Below are positions 27,858-36,574 of a stretch of 64,000 bases of DNA, one piece after another. Both the position numbers and the translations under genes were made by a program. The DNA comes from Pseudomonas putida (GTDB taxonomy: Bacteria > Pseudomonadota > Gammaproteobacteria > Pseudomonadales > Pseudomonadaceae). The notes under the pieces were generated by a model that ran no database searches, was not told where the DNA came from, and was given only the letters and a program-made list of their open reading frames with translations. Numbering within the stretch: position 1 is the stretch's first letter; every line of letters starts with the position of its first letter. Where the stretch lies: contig CP047152.1 in NCBI GenBank assembly GCA_041879295.1, forward strand, positions 2,919,501 through 2,983,500, written 5' to 3'.

Positions 27858-28814
27858 TTAACGCCGGTTGCGCAAGGTTTCGGACGGCAATTCGCCAAAC
27901 TGCTGTCGATACACCTCGGAGAAGCGCCCGAGGTGCAGAAAACCATAATCCATGGCCAGTTCGGTCACGCTACGTACCGAGCAACTGGCATCGCCCAGGC
28001 AGGCACGCACCTGTTCCAGCTTGCGTTGTCGCACGTACTGCTTGGGTGTGGTCTGCAGGTGCCGGTCGAACAGCGCATACAATGAGCGCAGGCTCATGCA
28101 CGCCTGCTCCGCCAGCGCCTCCGCTGTCAGTTCGAACTTAAGGTTGCGGTCGATGTAGTCGATGATCCGCTCCAGGCTTGCACCCGGTGAGCTGAGGCTC
28201 TCACGGCGAATATTGGTGCTCATCAGGGTCAGCAGCTTGCTGGCGACAATCTGGCTGTAATGGCCCTGCACCCTGGGCAGTGAATCGCCCACTTCCGCCT
28301 CATGGCAAACCATGGCCAGCAGGTTCACGAAGCCATCCAGCTCATCCAGCCGGTAATGATTGCGCAAGAACCGCACGCCCCCATCAGGCCGCTGCCAGCG
28401 CTGTTCATCGCAGATCGAATCCAGCAGCCGGGTTGGCACCTTGAGGATGAACTTCTCGCAGTCTTCCGAGTAAGTCAGGTCAACCGGGTCGTCTGGGTTG
28501 ATCAGCAGCAGCTCGCCCGGTACCAGGTGCTGCTCGCGCTTGTGCCCGCGCCACAGGCAGTTGCCATTGAGCAAGACTTGCAGGTGGTAGATGGTTTCCA
28601 GCGCGGGCGACGTCACGCGAACACTGCCGCCATAGCTGATACGGCACAGGTCGAGCTCGGCGAACTTGCGATGGCTGAGGCTGGCCTGGGGGTGGGTGGT
28701 GCGGGACAGACCGATGCAATGCTGGCCAACATGCTGGTTCACATAATCGGACACAGCGTAAGGGTCGGCGTGGTGAAACACGCTACTGCGCTCGCTCAGC
28801 AGGCGGCTTTCCAT
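27858..28814 (-). CDS. benR: BenR, AraC/XylS-family activator of the ben genes
   Basis: A 318-residue activator responding to benzoate. The N-terminal effector domain is followed by two C-terminal helix-turn-helix motifs: LTAEALAEQACMSLRSLYAL and the region VTELAMDYGFLHLGRFSEVY. The C-terminal PSETLRNRR matches the XylS family. ATG at 28814 gives the XylS-like start MESRLLSER; a TTG six bases upstream is in frame. It reads towards benA on the same strand, 159 nt away, and its predicted sites lie in that gap. Confidence 0.96.
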   Translation of the reverse strand: MESRLLSERSSVFHHADPYAVSDYVNQHVGQHCIGLSRTTHPQASLSHRKFAELDLCRISYGGSVRVTSPALETIYHLQVLLNGNCLWRGHKREQHLVPGELLLINPDDPVDLTYSEDCEKFILKVPTRLLDSICDEQRWQRPDGGVRFLRNHYRLDELDGFVNLLAMVCHEAEVGDSLPRVQGHYSQIVASKLLTLMSTNIRRESLSSPGASLERIIDYIDRNLKFELTAEALAEQACMSLRSLYALFDRHLQTTPKQYVRQRKLEQVRACLGDASCSVRSVTELAMDYGFLHLGRFSEVYRQQFGELPSETLRNRR

Positions 28815-29113
28815 AGGCAAGGCACTCGGTATCGTTATTGTTCTGGTCGCCGCGCCCTACCGTCTTGTCGGCTGTGGTTGCGGTCATCACGGTCATTCTA
28901 TCGGGCTGGCTGCGCGTCGCAGGGGCAGGCGACAGCCGGCAAACGGGGACACTACAGCAAAAAGGCGGGGGTTGGGCAATGCAACGATGGGATTGGCTGG
29001 GCGGATAGCGGACAGGTCCGGCGTCATGCTTGTTCGTTAATCGAACAGTATCTTGCGGTACTCGCGTGGCCTGCACATGGCGGCGGACCAAGCGCTCCTG
29101 CAACGACCGTCAT
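28815..29113. other. Intergenic region upstream of benR
   Basis: About 299 nt without a convincing gene. It should contain the benR promoter. The only structure I see is the 17-nt palindrome TGTTCG-TTAAT-CGAACA at 29031-29047. An open frame on the minus strand here (28783-29103) has no family resemblance or ribosome site. Confidence 0.6.
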
Positions 29114-29851
29114 TCACTGCACCGGCAGGAAGTTCATCAGCAACAGGCTCTGCGCGTAGTTCAAGCCTATGCGCCGATAACGCTCATCCAGCAACTCGGC
29201 CAGCAAGTCCAGCCGCGCGACGATCTTGCCGAACTCAACGGCAAAACTCAGGTTGCTGCCCTCCTCCGAGATCTCGTTCGAGAACAGCAACAGCACCCCG
29301 TTGGCATCTTGCCGCTGACTGAGCATCCATGTCGCCTTCTCGATATTGCGCGCAGCGTTGTTGATGAACAGGGGGTCGATGGTATCGGTCATGTAGAACT
29401 CGGTACGCCCGCCATGCGCGGTGATCAGCATGCTGCCAATGGCGTAGATGAAGGCGCCGACCCGGTCCCCGCGAAACTCCGGGCTCAGGGCGTAGCTCAA
29501 TGCCGCCAGGTCACGGCGGTTGCCCAGTTGTGGCAGCGGCCGGCGTTGTTCGATGGCAATGCGGATCTGTCGCTCGGCGGTGGCGGCATCAAGGTAGCCA
29601 GACACCTTCCACTGGTTGGGGTTGCGCAGGTACAGCTTGTTCATCAGCAGGTACAGGCTTTGCAAGTTGTCGCGCATCGACAGCGTGGCCAGGCGGTCGA
29701 CGCTGGTTTGAAACAGCTCGCTGGGTTTGCCGTCGCTGAACTGGCCGACGATGTCACGGCCTTGCTGCTGAGTACAGGCGCACAGGCATGCCAGGGCACC
29801 TGTCAGTAGCAGGCGGGGGAGGAAATTCGAGTAGCTTGCAACCATCGGCAC
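29114..29851 (-). CDS. Predicted lipoprotein of unknown function
   Basis: A 245-residue protein from a GTG start (an ATG two codons later is equally possible). The N-terminus has a hydrophobic segment, LLLTGALACLCACTQQQ, which resembles a lipobox (L-C-A-C), so a periplasmic lipoprotein is likely. The mature part is mainly helical and contains GAFIYAIGSMLITAHGG and a run of Leu/Asn-rich helices. I do not recognise a family function. It is a lone gene between benR and the HisN-like phosphatase gene, followed by an approximately 300-nt gap. Confidence 0.8.
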   Translation of the reverse strand: MPMVASYSNFLPRLLLTGALACLCACTQQQGRDIVGQFSDGKPSELFQTSVDRLATLSMRDNLQSLYLLMNKLYLRNPNQWKVSGYLDAATAERQIRIAIEQRRPLPQLGNRRDLAALSYALSPEFRGDRVGAFIYAIGSMLITAHGGRTEFYMTDTIDPLFINNAARNIEKATWMLSQRQDANGVLLLFSNEISEEGSNLSFAVEFGKIVARLDLLAELLDERYRRIGLNYAQSLLLMNFLPVQ

Positions 29852-29961
29852 CGGGTCGATATTCGGCGGCTGCGCCGGGAGTCAGCGCGGCCTGGCCAAG
29901 CATAGAGCCCGAAAATGGGAAAAAGTGCGGTGGCTGGAGAGAACGGAAAAAACCTGTGGCG

Positions 29962-30014
29962 GCCTCTTCGCGGGTGAACCCGCTCCCACAAGAAGGGACT
30001 CGCCCGCGAGAGGC
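29962..30014. repeat. REP element
   Basis: GCCTCTTCGCGGGTGAACCC with CGCTCCCACA pairs imperfectly with TCGCCCGCGAGAGGC. It is located between the phosphatase stop codon and the start of the upstream lipoprotein gene. Confidence 0.75.
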
Positions 30015-30033
30015 TAGGAGCGACGAACCCGGA

Positions 30034-30825
30034 TCACATGGCGTGGCGCAACATCTCCACCACCTGCGCATGCAGCGCCGGGTCACCGCAGGCCACCACA
30101 CACCCGCCATTCTGCGCCGAGCTGCCATCCCAGGCCGTGATCACGCCACCCGCCCCTTCGATGATCGGCATCAGCGCCTGTACGTCATACGGCTGAAGGC
30201 TCGCTTCAACAATCACGTCGACAAAGCCCGAGGCCAGCATGCAGTAGGCATAGCAATCACCGCCATAACGCATCAACCGCGCCTTGCTGGCGACCGCTTC
30301 GAATGCCGCCTTGCGCTCGGCGGTGTCGAACATGTCCGGCGTGGTGCACATCAGTGTGGCGGCAGACAGGCTGGCGCAGGCACGCGTCTTCAGGGGCGTG
30401 CCACTGCGCCAGGCGCCTGCCGGGGTACCCACGAAACGTTCGCCGGTGAACGGCTGGTTCATCACGCCCAGCACGGGGCGGGTGCCGTCATTCAGGGCAA
30501 TCAAGGTGCCCCACAGTGGCAAGCCGGTAATGAACGCCCGGGTGCCGTCGATCGGGTCGAGCACCCAGGTCAGCGGACTGCTGCCCACTGCAACACCGGC
30601 CTCTTCACCGAGAATGCCATGTTCGGGATAACGCGCCTGGATCAGCTCACGCATGGCGTCTTCGGCGGCCTTGTCGGCCACGGTCACCGGGTCGTACAGA
30701 CGCCCGCCCTTGTCCTCGACTTCCAGGCTGGCGCGGAAGTACGGCGCGATCGCTGCAGCGGCAGCATCGGCCATTTGCTCGGCAAAGGCGCGATACTCAA
30801 CGATCTGTTCAGCACTCAGGGACAT
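30034..30825 (-). CDS. hisN: HisN-type histidinol-phosphate/inositol phosphatase
   Basis: A 263-residue member of the inositol monophosphatase superfamily. The metal-binding motifs are GILGEEAG, the DPIDGTRAFITG loop and a C-terminal AWDGSSAQNGG. The DPIDGTRAF...LPLWGTLIAL pattern is that of the HisN histidinol-phosphatase branch rather than SuhB. It removes phosphate from histidinol phosphate or a related alcohol phosphate, with Mg2+. The start at 30825 has CGAGG in front. It is not in a his operon here, so the assignment to histidine synthesis rests on family resemblance. Confidence 0.88.
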   Translation of the reverse strand: MSLSAEQIVEYRAFAEQMADAAAAAIAPYFRASLEVEDKGGRLYDPVTVADKAAEDAMRELIQARYPEHGILGEEAGVAVGSSPLTWVLDPIDGTRAFITGLPLWGTLIALNDGTRPVLGVMNQPFTGERFVGTPAGAWRSGTPLKTRACASLSAATLMCTTPDMFDTAERKAAFEAVASKARLMRYGGDCYAYCMLASGFVDVIVEASLQPYDVQALMPIIEGAGGVITAWDGSSAQNGGCVVACGDPALHAQVVEMLRHAM

Positions 30826-30950
30826 GGGACGGGCCTCGTGACAATGATGGGGCACGCATCATACCCGACACATCGCCCCGGTGTACGCTGCGGCAGTCTA
30901 GACTGAACATGATCAGGTTACCGGGGGGCTGCCACACGTGGAGGTGTGCG

Positions 30951-31841
30951 ATGAGCCAGTTCAAACGTCTGTTCGTCATGCTGGGCCCGCAAATGCGTCA
31001 TACGCCTGCGCTGCAACGCGCGGCGGCGTTGGCGGAATCCAGTGGTGCCCTGCTGGATATCAATGTGTTCGTCGACGACGTCGACACCTTTGGCTTGATG
31101 AGCGATGGTCGTGAGCGTGAGCGGCTGCTCAGCGACAACCGCCAATGGCTGGCGGATGAGGCGGAACAACTGAGCGATGCCGGCGTGGACGTGTCCACCG
31201 AGCTGTTGTTGACCCGCGACCCGCTGGGCAGCGTACTGGAACGGGTCGAACGGCTGGGCTGCGACCTGCTGGTCAAGGACGTACAGCACGAACCCGTACT
31301 CAAACGCCTGCTGGTAACGCCGCTGGACTGGCAGTTGCTCAAGGACAGCCCGGTCGCCGTACACCTGGTCAGTGACATTCGCCTGCCCCTGCCACGGCAG
31401 ATCGCCGCCGCAGTGGACCTGAACAGCCACGGCGCTGGCGAACACCTGGACGAGCAGGTCATCCACTGCGCCCATGACCTGGCCCTGCAGTGCAACGCCG
31501 AGCTGCACCTGCTGCATGTGTGCGACGCGGCCAAGACCCACATCGCCGACTTCGGCGCCGGTACGGTCACCATGCCCGGCTTCGATGGCAGCGTGCGAAC
31601 CGCGCAGCGGGCGGCGTTCAACCGCCTGGGCGACCACCACCAAATTCCGCTGGAGCGCCGGCACTTCCTCGAAGGGGCCGCGATCAGGGCCATTGCCCAG
31701 TTCGTCGGCCACAACCGAGTGGACGTAATAGTCATGGGCAGTCATCGCCATGACGCCATGCAGACATTCCTGGGCGGGACAACAGCGCATGTGCTGGAAC
31801 ACCCGCTGTGCAATGTGTTGGCGATCAAGGCTGTTCGCTGA
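30951..31841 (+). CDS. Tandem universal stress protein
   Basis: A 296-residue protein with two UspA domains, like E. coli UspE. The first domain (1-145) has lost a clear nucleotide loop. The second (150-296) keeps the ATP-type loop, VIVMGSHRHDAMQTFLGG, followed by VLEHPLCNVLAIK. The start was set at the ATG after GTGGAGGTG; an upstream in-frame start is weaker. It is divergent from the hisN-like gene. Such proteins respond to oxygen or energy limitation and motility signals in other bacteria; the role here is not shown. Confidence 0.92.
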   Translation: MSQFKRLFVMLGPQMRHTPALQRAAALAESSGALLDINVFVDDVDTFGLMSDGRERERLLSDNRQWLADEAEQLSDAGVDVSTELLLTRDPLGSVLERVERLGCDLLVKDVQHEPVLKRLLVTPLDWQLLKDSPVAVHLVSDIRLPLPRQIAAAVDLNSHGAGEHLDEQVIHCAHDLALQCNAELHLLHVCDAAKTHIADFGAGTVTMPGFDGSVRTAQRAAFNRLGDHHQIPLERRHFLEGAAIRAIAQFVGHNRVDVIVMGSHRHDAMQTFLGGTTAHVLEHPLCNVLAIKAVR

Positions 31842-32022
31842 GCTTCAGCAGCCTGCCTTGGGGCCGGGCAGGAATAACCTTGTACATGTGAAGAGGCACT
31901 TCCAGCCACGGAGCAGCTTATAACCTGTCGGCCCCTCCGCAGTTCCTGCAGGCACTGTTGTCACTGACGCGTTATCTGCGTTGGTTTCTGGTACACCAGT
32001 GCCACTAAAAATGAATGCATTT

Positions 32023-32041
32023 GATAATGATTCGTAGTATG
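32023..32041 (+). promoter_or_regulatory. Fur box before the TonB receptor gene
   Basis: GATAATGATTCGTAGTATG matches 13 of 19 bases of the Fur consensus, including a perfect first nine (GATAATGAT). It lies 57 nt before the receptor start codon, as expected for iron-repressed genes. Confidence 0.75.
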
Positions 32042-32097
32042 TTCGCGGCATTTACCGACCTAGCCCCTCAGCGCCCTAATCAAGGATCGTACCGTCG

Positions 32098-34224
32098 ATG
32101 CGCCGCACGTTCGTTTCGCTTTGTGTGCTTCATGCTGTCTCCCCGCTGGCCTTTGCCGAGCCTGAACCGCTCAGCGACCCTGCCCAGATCGAACTCCAGG
32201 CCCTGAGCATCACCAGTACTGCCGACAGTGAGCGTGCGGACGGCCCGGTCGAAGGTTACAAGGCCAGCCGCTCGGCCAGTGCCACCCGCACCGACACGGC
32301 GCTGCACGAAACCCCGCAATCGGTCAGCGTGGTGCCCAAGGATGTGTTGGTAGACACGGGCGCCACGCGCCTGCAGGACGGCCTGGACTACGCCGGTGGT
32401 GTCGGCCGCGCCAACAACTTCGGCGGCCAGGGCCTGACAACCTTCACCGTGCGTGGCTTCACGACCGGTGAGTTCTACCGCAACGGCTTTCCGATCAACC
32501 GCGGCTACCCCAATGCCCCGGATGCCAACACCGTCGAGCGCCTGGAGGTCATCCGTGGCCCGGCCAGCAGCCTGTACGGCCGTGGCGACCCTGGCGGTAC
32601 GTTCAACGTGGTCAGCAAGCAGCCGTTGCCCGAGTCCAAGGTTACCCTTGGCAGCCAGTTCGACGACCAGGGCATGCACCGTGCCACCCTCGATGCCACC
32701 GGGCCGCTGAGCCAGGACGGCTCGCTGGCCTACCGCCTGAACATACTGGGTGAAGGTGGCGACAGCTTCCGCGACGATGTCGAAAGCGAACGCTACGATG
32801 TCGCCCCGGTCATCAGCTGGCAGGTCAATGACGCCACGAAGATCACCTTCGAAGGCGATTTCATGCGCAACAACCACCCCCTCGATCGCGGCCTGACCCG
32901 CTACCCCACCCAGACCGGCAGCGCCTCGCGCGATACCTATATCTGGGAAAAAGGCAGCGACAACCTGCTGCATAACGACAACAACATGGCGCAGCTGCGT
33001 TTCGAGCACCTGCTCAATGACGACTGGACTTTGGCAGGCGGGTTCCAGTTCCTTGATGGTTCGCTCAAGGGTAATGCAGTCGAGGGGAGCAATTTACTGC
33101 CAGACGGCCGCACCCTGCAGCGGAACTTCAACTACCGCAAGCTGGAATGGACCGACCGTGACTGGCAATTGAACCTGACCGGGCATTTCGATACCGGTAC
33201 GCTCAGCCACACTTTGCTGACCGGTGTCGAATACGAGAACTACGACTACAACTCGATCATCCAGCGTTCCTCGGCAGCCTACCCGATCGACATCTACAAC
33301 CCGGTACTGGGCCAGCCGCGCCCGGCACTGGACCGCACCACCACCTGGGACAAGGAAAACCTGCAGACGTGGGCGTTCTTCATTCAGGACCAGGTAGCGC
33401 TGACCGAGCGATTGAAGGCGCTGGCGGGTGTGCGCTTCGAGCGTTTCGAGCATGACTATGACAACAAGCTGAACAATGCCGGCGATTTCAGCAAGGGCGA
33501 AAACGGCGTTACACCCCGCCTTGGCTTGATCTACGACCTGACCGATACCCTGGCGGTCTACGCCAATACCGCACGTTCGTTCAAGCCCAATACGGGCACG
33601 CCGGCCAGTGGCGGCGGTTTCGACCCAGAGAAAGGCAAGTCCTACGAGCTGGGTGTGAAATGGGAGTCACTCGACCGCCAGTTGAGTGTCGACGCGGCGA
33701 TCTACCACATCGTCAAGGAAAACGTACTGGCCAACGACCCGAGCGACCTTACTGGTACTTACAAGATCGCGGCCGGCGAGGTGCGCAGCCGTGGCCTGGA
33801 CATCAACATCGCCGGCAACCTCACCCCCGAATGGCGCGTGATCGGTGGCTATGCCTACGTGGACGCCGAAGTCACCAAGGACACTACCCTGCCCAAGGGA
33901 ACGCGCCTGGCCAATATCCCGCGCAACACCTTCAGCCTGCTGAACACCTACGAGTTCCAGGATGGCCTGGCCAAAGGCCTTGGCCTGGGCGTAGGCGTGA
34001 AGTATGTCGACGACCGTGCGGGGCAGACATCGGCAGCCACTTACACGATGGAACGCTACAGCGTGGTCGACCTGTTGAGCTTCTACAAGGTCAACGAGCA
34101 TGTGCGGTTGAATCTGGACGTGAAAAACGTGTTCAACAAGGGGTATGACGAAGGGGCGTTCAACAGCTACGTATACCCCGGCGCACCGCGCACGGTGCAG
34201 GCCGGTGTTTCCTATACCTTCTGA
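32098..34224 (+). CDS. TonB-dependent siderophore receptor
   Basis: A 708-residue outer-membrane receptor for a ferric siderophore. After the signal peptide (LHAVSPLAFA), the plug begins with ALSITST and contains the family pattern HETPQSVSVVPKDVL and VERLEVIRGPASSLYGRGDP. The 22-stranded barrel ends with VQAGVSYTF, an aromatic C-terminus. There is no N-terminal signalling (secretin-like) domain, so it is not a FecA/FpvA-type transducer, and no ECF sigma gene is next to it. The siderophore is unknown. A Fur box precedes it. Confidence 0.95.
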   Translation: MRRTFVSLCVLHAVSPLAFAEPEPLSDPAQIELQALSITSTADSERADGPVEGYKASRSASATRTDTALHETPQSVSVVPKDVLVDTGATRLQDGLDYAGGVGRANNFGGQGLTTFTVRGFTTGEFYRNGFPINRGYPNAPDANTVERLEVIRGPASSLYGRGDPGGTFNVVSKQPLPESKVTLGSQFDDQGMHRATLDATGPLSQDGSLAYRLNILGEGGDSFRDDVESERYDVAPVISWQVNDATKITFEGDFMRNNHPLDRGLTRYPTQTGSASRDTYIWEKGSDNLLHNDNNMAQLRFEHLLNDDWTLAGGFQFLDGSLKGNAVEGSNLLPDGRTLQRNFNYRKLEWTDRDWQLNLTGHFDTGTLSHTLLTGVEYENYDYNSIIQRSSAAYPIDIYNPVLGQPRPALDRTTTWDKENLQTWAFFIQDQVALTERLKALAGVRFERFEHDYDNKLNNAGDFSKGENGVTPRLGLIYDLTDTLAVYANTARSFKPNTGTPASGGGFDPEKGKSYELGVKWESLDRQLSVDAAIYHIVKENVLANDPSDLTGTYKIAAGEVRSRGLDINIAGNLTPEWRVIGGYAYVDAEVTKDTTLPKGTRLANIPRNTFSLLNTYEFQDGLAKGLGLGVGVKYVDDRAGQTSAATYTMERYSVVDLLSFYKVNEHVRLNLDVKNVFNKGYDEGAFNSYVYPGAPRTVQAGVSYTF

Positions 34225-34227
34225 ATT

Positions 34228-34250
34228 GCCGGGGCCGCGCAGCGGCCCCG
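34228..34250. terminator. Hairpin between receptor and pagL genes
   Basis: CGGGGCCGC-GCA-GCGGCCCCG forms a stable stem between the two convergent stop codons, followed by TAATTT. It is probably a bidirectional terminator. Confidence 0.65.
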
Positions 34251-34255
34251 TAATT

Positions 34256-34777
34256 TCAGAAAGCTGTGCTGTAGAACAGCGAGTACGACTCGATGCCGTC
34301 GTTTGGCTGCTTTATCCCGGCGTTGGAGTAATGCATGGCACGGATGCCTACCTTCTGTTCTCCCGGCAACTTCAGGCCAAAGCCGATGCGGTCTTCGAAG
34401 TTGACCGACGACCCCAGGCGCTGGTCCCCTACGTCGGTCTTTGAAAACGCTGCCAGGCCAATACCTGCCTCGATGTAAGGCGTGTAGGTAAAGCCGCTGA
34501 ACTCATACGTGAACACCGGGCTGAACGACAGCGAATGCGCACCACTGGCATCGCCACCTTCCCAATAGGTGTAGGCCGCATCCCAGTACCCGCTCACATG
34601 GCCGGTGCTGCTTTCCAGCCATTTCTTGTCCCAGTCGAACGACATGCCGATACGGTAGGTCATGTCACCTTGGCTAGTTGCGCCCACGGCGCCTGATATC
34701 TGCGCAGCCTGGACCAGATCGGCCCCGGCAAAGGCCAGCACTGCAACGGCCAGCGAAGCTGCTAGACGGGTTTTCAT
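34256..34777 (-). CDS. pagL: Lipid A 3-O-deacylase PagL
   Basis: A 173-residue outer-membrane beta-barrel, the same length as the P. aeruginosa PagL precursor. The signal peptide is LAVAVLAFAGADLVQA. The catalytic triad fits by motif and position: H149 and S151 in AMHYSNAG and E163 in GIESYS. It removes the 3-linked acyl chain from lipid A and remodels the outer membrane. The C-terminal residue is Phe. AGGAGA precedes the ATG. A long palindrome lies about 100-130 nt upstream. Confidence 0.94.
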   Translation of the reverse strand: MKTRLAASLAVAVLAFAGADLVQAAQISGAVGATSQGDMTYRIGMSFDWDKKWLESSTGHVSGYWDAAYTYWEGGDASGAHSLSFSPVFTYEFSGFTYTPYIEAGIGLAAFSKTDVGDQRLGSSVNFEDRIGFGLKLPGEQKVGIRAMHYSNAGIKQPNDGIESYSLFYSTAF

Positions 34778-34876
34778 CTACGACTCTCCTGATGGTCTAC
34801 ACGGCAAGCGGGGGCTTGGGCCCCTCGACGTTATGCGCTGACCGGTGCATCCAGACCGGTCATGCGAAGTAATACT

Positions 34877-34905
34877 TTTCTGATTATTGTCCAGATAATC
34901 AGAAA
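34877..34905. promoter_or_regulatory. Long palindrome upstream of pagL
   Basis: Eleven-base perfect arms, TTTCTGATTAT and ATAATCAGAAA, with a 7-nt spacer, in an AT-rich stretch 100-128 nt before the pagL start. Its right arm contains CAGATAATCAG (34892-34902), which recurs upstream of the next minus-strand gene. It is probably an operator rather than a terminator, since no gene ends immediately before it. Confidence 0.55.
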
Positions 34906-34994
34906 GTTGGAAGTGTATTGCCACTATTGACTAAAACACTCGGTAAAGATGTGCCTGCCGGGCACAGGAATTCGCGAGACGTGATCTTAACCAA

Positions 34995-35020
34995 GGGAGG
35001 AGTACATCCGTACTCCTCCC
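34995..35020. terminator. Perfect hairpin after the small exported protein gene
   Basis: GGGAGGAGTAC-ATCC-GTACTCCTCCC, an 11-bp perfect stem, lies 11 nt downstream of the minus-strand stop codon at 35031. The T-run is poor on both sides. Confidence 0.65.
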
Positions 35021-35030
35021 CGTCTCTTCA

Positions 35031-35474
35031 TCAACGCCAATTAAGGTTAACGGTCGTGGGGGCCTTGCCCGTCACGGCCGCCCACTGCTGCACCGACTGA
35101 CCTTGGGCATTGCCAATGACCTTGTATTTGCCGGGAGGCAGTTGCACATACAGCAGTGGCCCGGCATCGCTGACGCTGAGTACGGGCTGGCCCTGGGCAT
35201 TCTGGATATCGACCGAAGCCCCGCTCTGGAACTTGCCTTCCGGACCGGTCGAAAGCTCTACGTGCAGGTCATAACCCGCGGTCTTGCGCAGGGCATTGGC
35301 CTCGTCCTGGCCGATACCGCCCTGCAGGTAGCGCACGCCATTCTGTTCTTGCGGTTGCAACTGCACGGCCTGCATGTCGATGGGGGCATTGAGGTCGGCG
35401 GCAGCGGCCAGCGTCCATGGCAAGGCCAGGGTAATCAGCAAGGCAGCGCCGAGCGCATAGTGATGGTTACGCAT
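35031..35474 (-). CDS. Small exported protein of unknown function
   Basis: A 147-residue protein with a clear signal peptide (LLITLALPWTLAAAADL). The mature part resembles a carboxypeptidase-regulatory-like beta sandwich: DLHVELSTGPEGKFQSG, then GPLLYVQLPPGKYKVIG, a pattern found in periplasmic proteins that bind or sense envelope components. AGGAGGG stands in front of the ATG. It is transcribed alone. It shares the CAGATAATCAG element with pagL, so the two may be co-regulated. I do not know its function. Confidence 0.85.
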   Translation of the reverse strand: MRNHHYALGAALLITLALPWTLAAAADLNAPIDMQAVQLQPQEQNGVRYLQGGIGQDEANALRKTAGYDLHVELSTGPEGKFQSGASVDIQNAQGQPVLSVSDAGPLLYVQLPPGKYKVIGNAQGQSVQQWAAVTGKAPTTVNLNWR

Positions 35475-35572
35475 GGTACGACCCTCCTTTTCGAGGATGG
35501 CTTACCTGTTATTTGATCCTCCCAGCGAAGGGGTGTTCGTGCTGATACCCGGTCATGTAGATGAATTCACTT

Positions 35573-35583
35573 CAGATAATCAG
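35573..35583. promoter_or_regulatory. CAGATAATCAG element, second copy
   Basis: The same 11-mer as in the pagL palindrome, here 99-109 nt before the start of the small exported protein. GATAA-TCAGG-TTATC forms a short inverted repeat around it. Confidence 0.4.
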
Positions 35584-35600
35584 GTTATCGAGCGAAAACA

Positions 35601-36467
35601 TCAGCTTGCACGACCTTCTTCAAGCAATTTCACGAACATGCTCAAACTGCGCGAGACTGTACCCCGTCGCCATACCAGCCAGGTTTTCAGGTAACGGAAG
35701 TCCTCCGACATTGGCCAGGCGCTGACGGTGCTGCACCCGGGCATATTGTCGAGCATGCTGCGCGGCAGCATGGCCAGGCCGGCGCCAGCGCTGACGCATG
35801 CCAACATGCCGTGGTACGACTCCATTTCGTGGATCTTGCCCGGTACCGCCTGGTCTTTTACGAACCAGTTTTCGAAGTGATGGCGGTATGAACAGTTGGC
35901 GCGGAAGGCGTAGATGCTTTCACCGTTCACGTCCTGGGCGCGGGTTACCGGTGTATGGTTGAGCGGCGCAATGACCATCATCTCTTCCTCGAACACCGGT
36001 ATGCCCTCCAGCGTCGGGTGCAGCACCGGGCCGTCGACGAACGCGGCCACCAGGCGGCCAGACAGCACGCCTTCGAGCATGGTCCCGGAGGGCCCGGTGG
36101 ACAGGTCAAGGTCAACCTTGGGGTAGCGCTGGTTATAGGCCGCCAGCAACGCGGGGATGCGCACCGCCGCCGTGCTTTCCAGCGATCCGAGGGCAAAGGT
36201 GCCCTGCGGGTCTTCACCCGCCACGGTCAGCCGCGCCTCATGGACCAGGTCGAGGATACGCCGGGTATATTCGAGGAAGTTCCAACCCGCAGGCGACAGG
36301 CGCAGGCGGCTCTTCTCACGAATGAACAGCTCTACCCCCAAGTCCTCCTCCAGTTGCTTGATGCGCGTGGTCAGGTTCGACGGCACCCGATGGATGTGCT
36401 GCGCGGCGGCGCTGATGCTGCCCTGCTCTGCCACGGCCTTGAAGATCTCCAGTTGCACCAGGTCCAC
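35601..36467 (-). CDS. LysR regulator, PtrR/YneJ-like
   Basis: A 288-residue LysR regulator starting (V/M)[18 protein letters not shown], with the recognition helix region [16 protein letters not shown], closely resembling E. coli YneJ/PtrR. GTG at 36467 was chosen because GGAG lies 7 nt before it; the ATG two codons upstream has almost no spacing to that site. It is divergent from the Sad-like dehydrogenase gene, the same pairing as ptrR-sad in E. coli, and probably controls it in response to putrescine or GABA breakdown products. Confidence 0.9.
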   Translation of the reverse strand: MDLVQLEIFKAVAEQGSISAAAQHIHRVPSNLTTRIKQLEEDLGVELFIREKSRLRLSPAGWNFLEYTRRILDLVHEARLTVAGEDPQGTFALGSLESTAAVRIPALLAAYNQRYPKVDLDLSTGPSGTMLEGVLSGRLVAAFVDGPVLHPTLEGIPVFEEEMMVIAPLNHTPVTRAQDVNGESIYAFRANCSYRHHFENWFVKDQAVPGKIHEMESYHGMLACVSAGAGLAMLPRSMLDNMPGCSTVSAWPMSEDFRYLKTWLVWRRGTVSRSLSMFVKLLEEGRAS

Positions 36468-36574
36468 AGGCATTCTCCAAACGTGAATGTTTCGCTCATT
36501 ATTATTCAGTTTTCATTAAAGCCATAGCCCACTAGTCTGGCCTCATTGATTAACAACAACGAGAGTGTCCCGCC

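Noticed and set aside
28783..29103. 106-codon minus-strand frame upstream of benR
   Set aside because: It overlaps the benR start, has no ribosome site and a composition (many Arg, Pro, Cys, Thr) unlike a stable protein.
29941..30020. Possible CRISPR-like or IS end repeat
   Set aside because: The repeated GCGGGC/CCCGC palindromes here and at five other places are REP elements in pairs, without spacers, target duplications or a transposase.
34877..34905. Reading the pagL-upstream palindrome as a terminator
   Set aside because: The arms are AT-rich and lie upstream of a start codon, with the nearest gene end 126 nt away and its own hairpin at 34995-35020.
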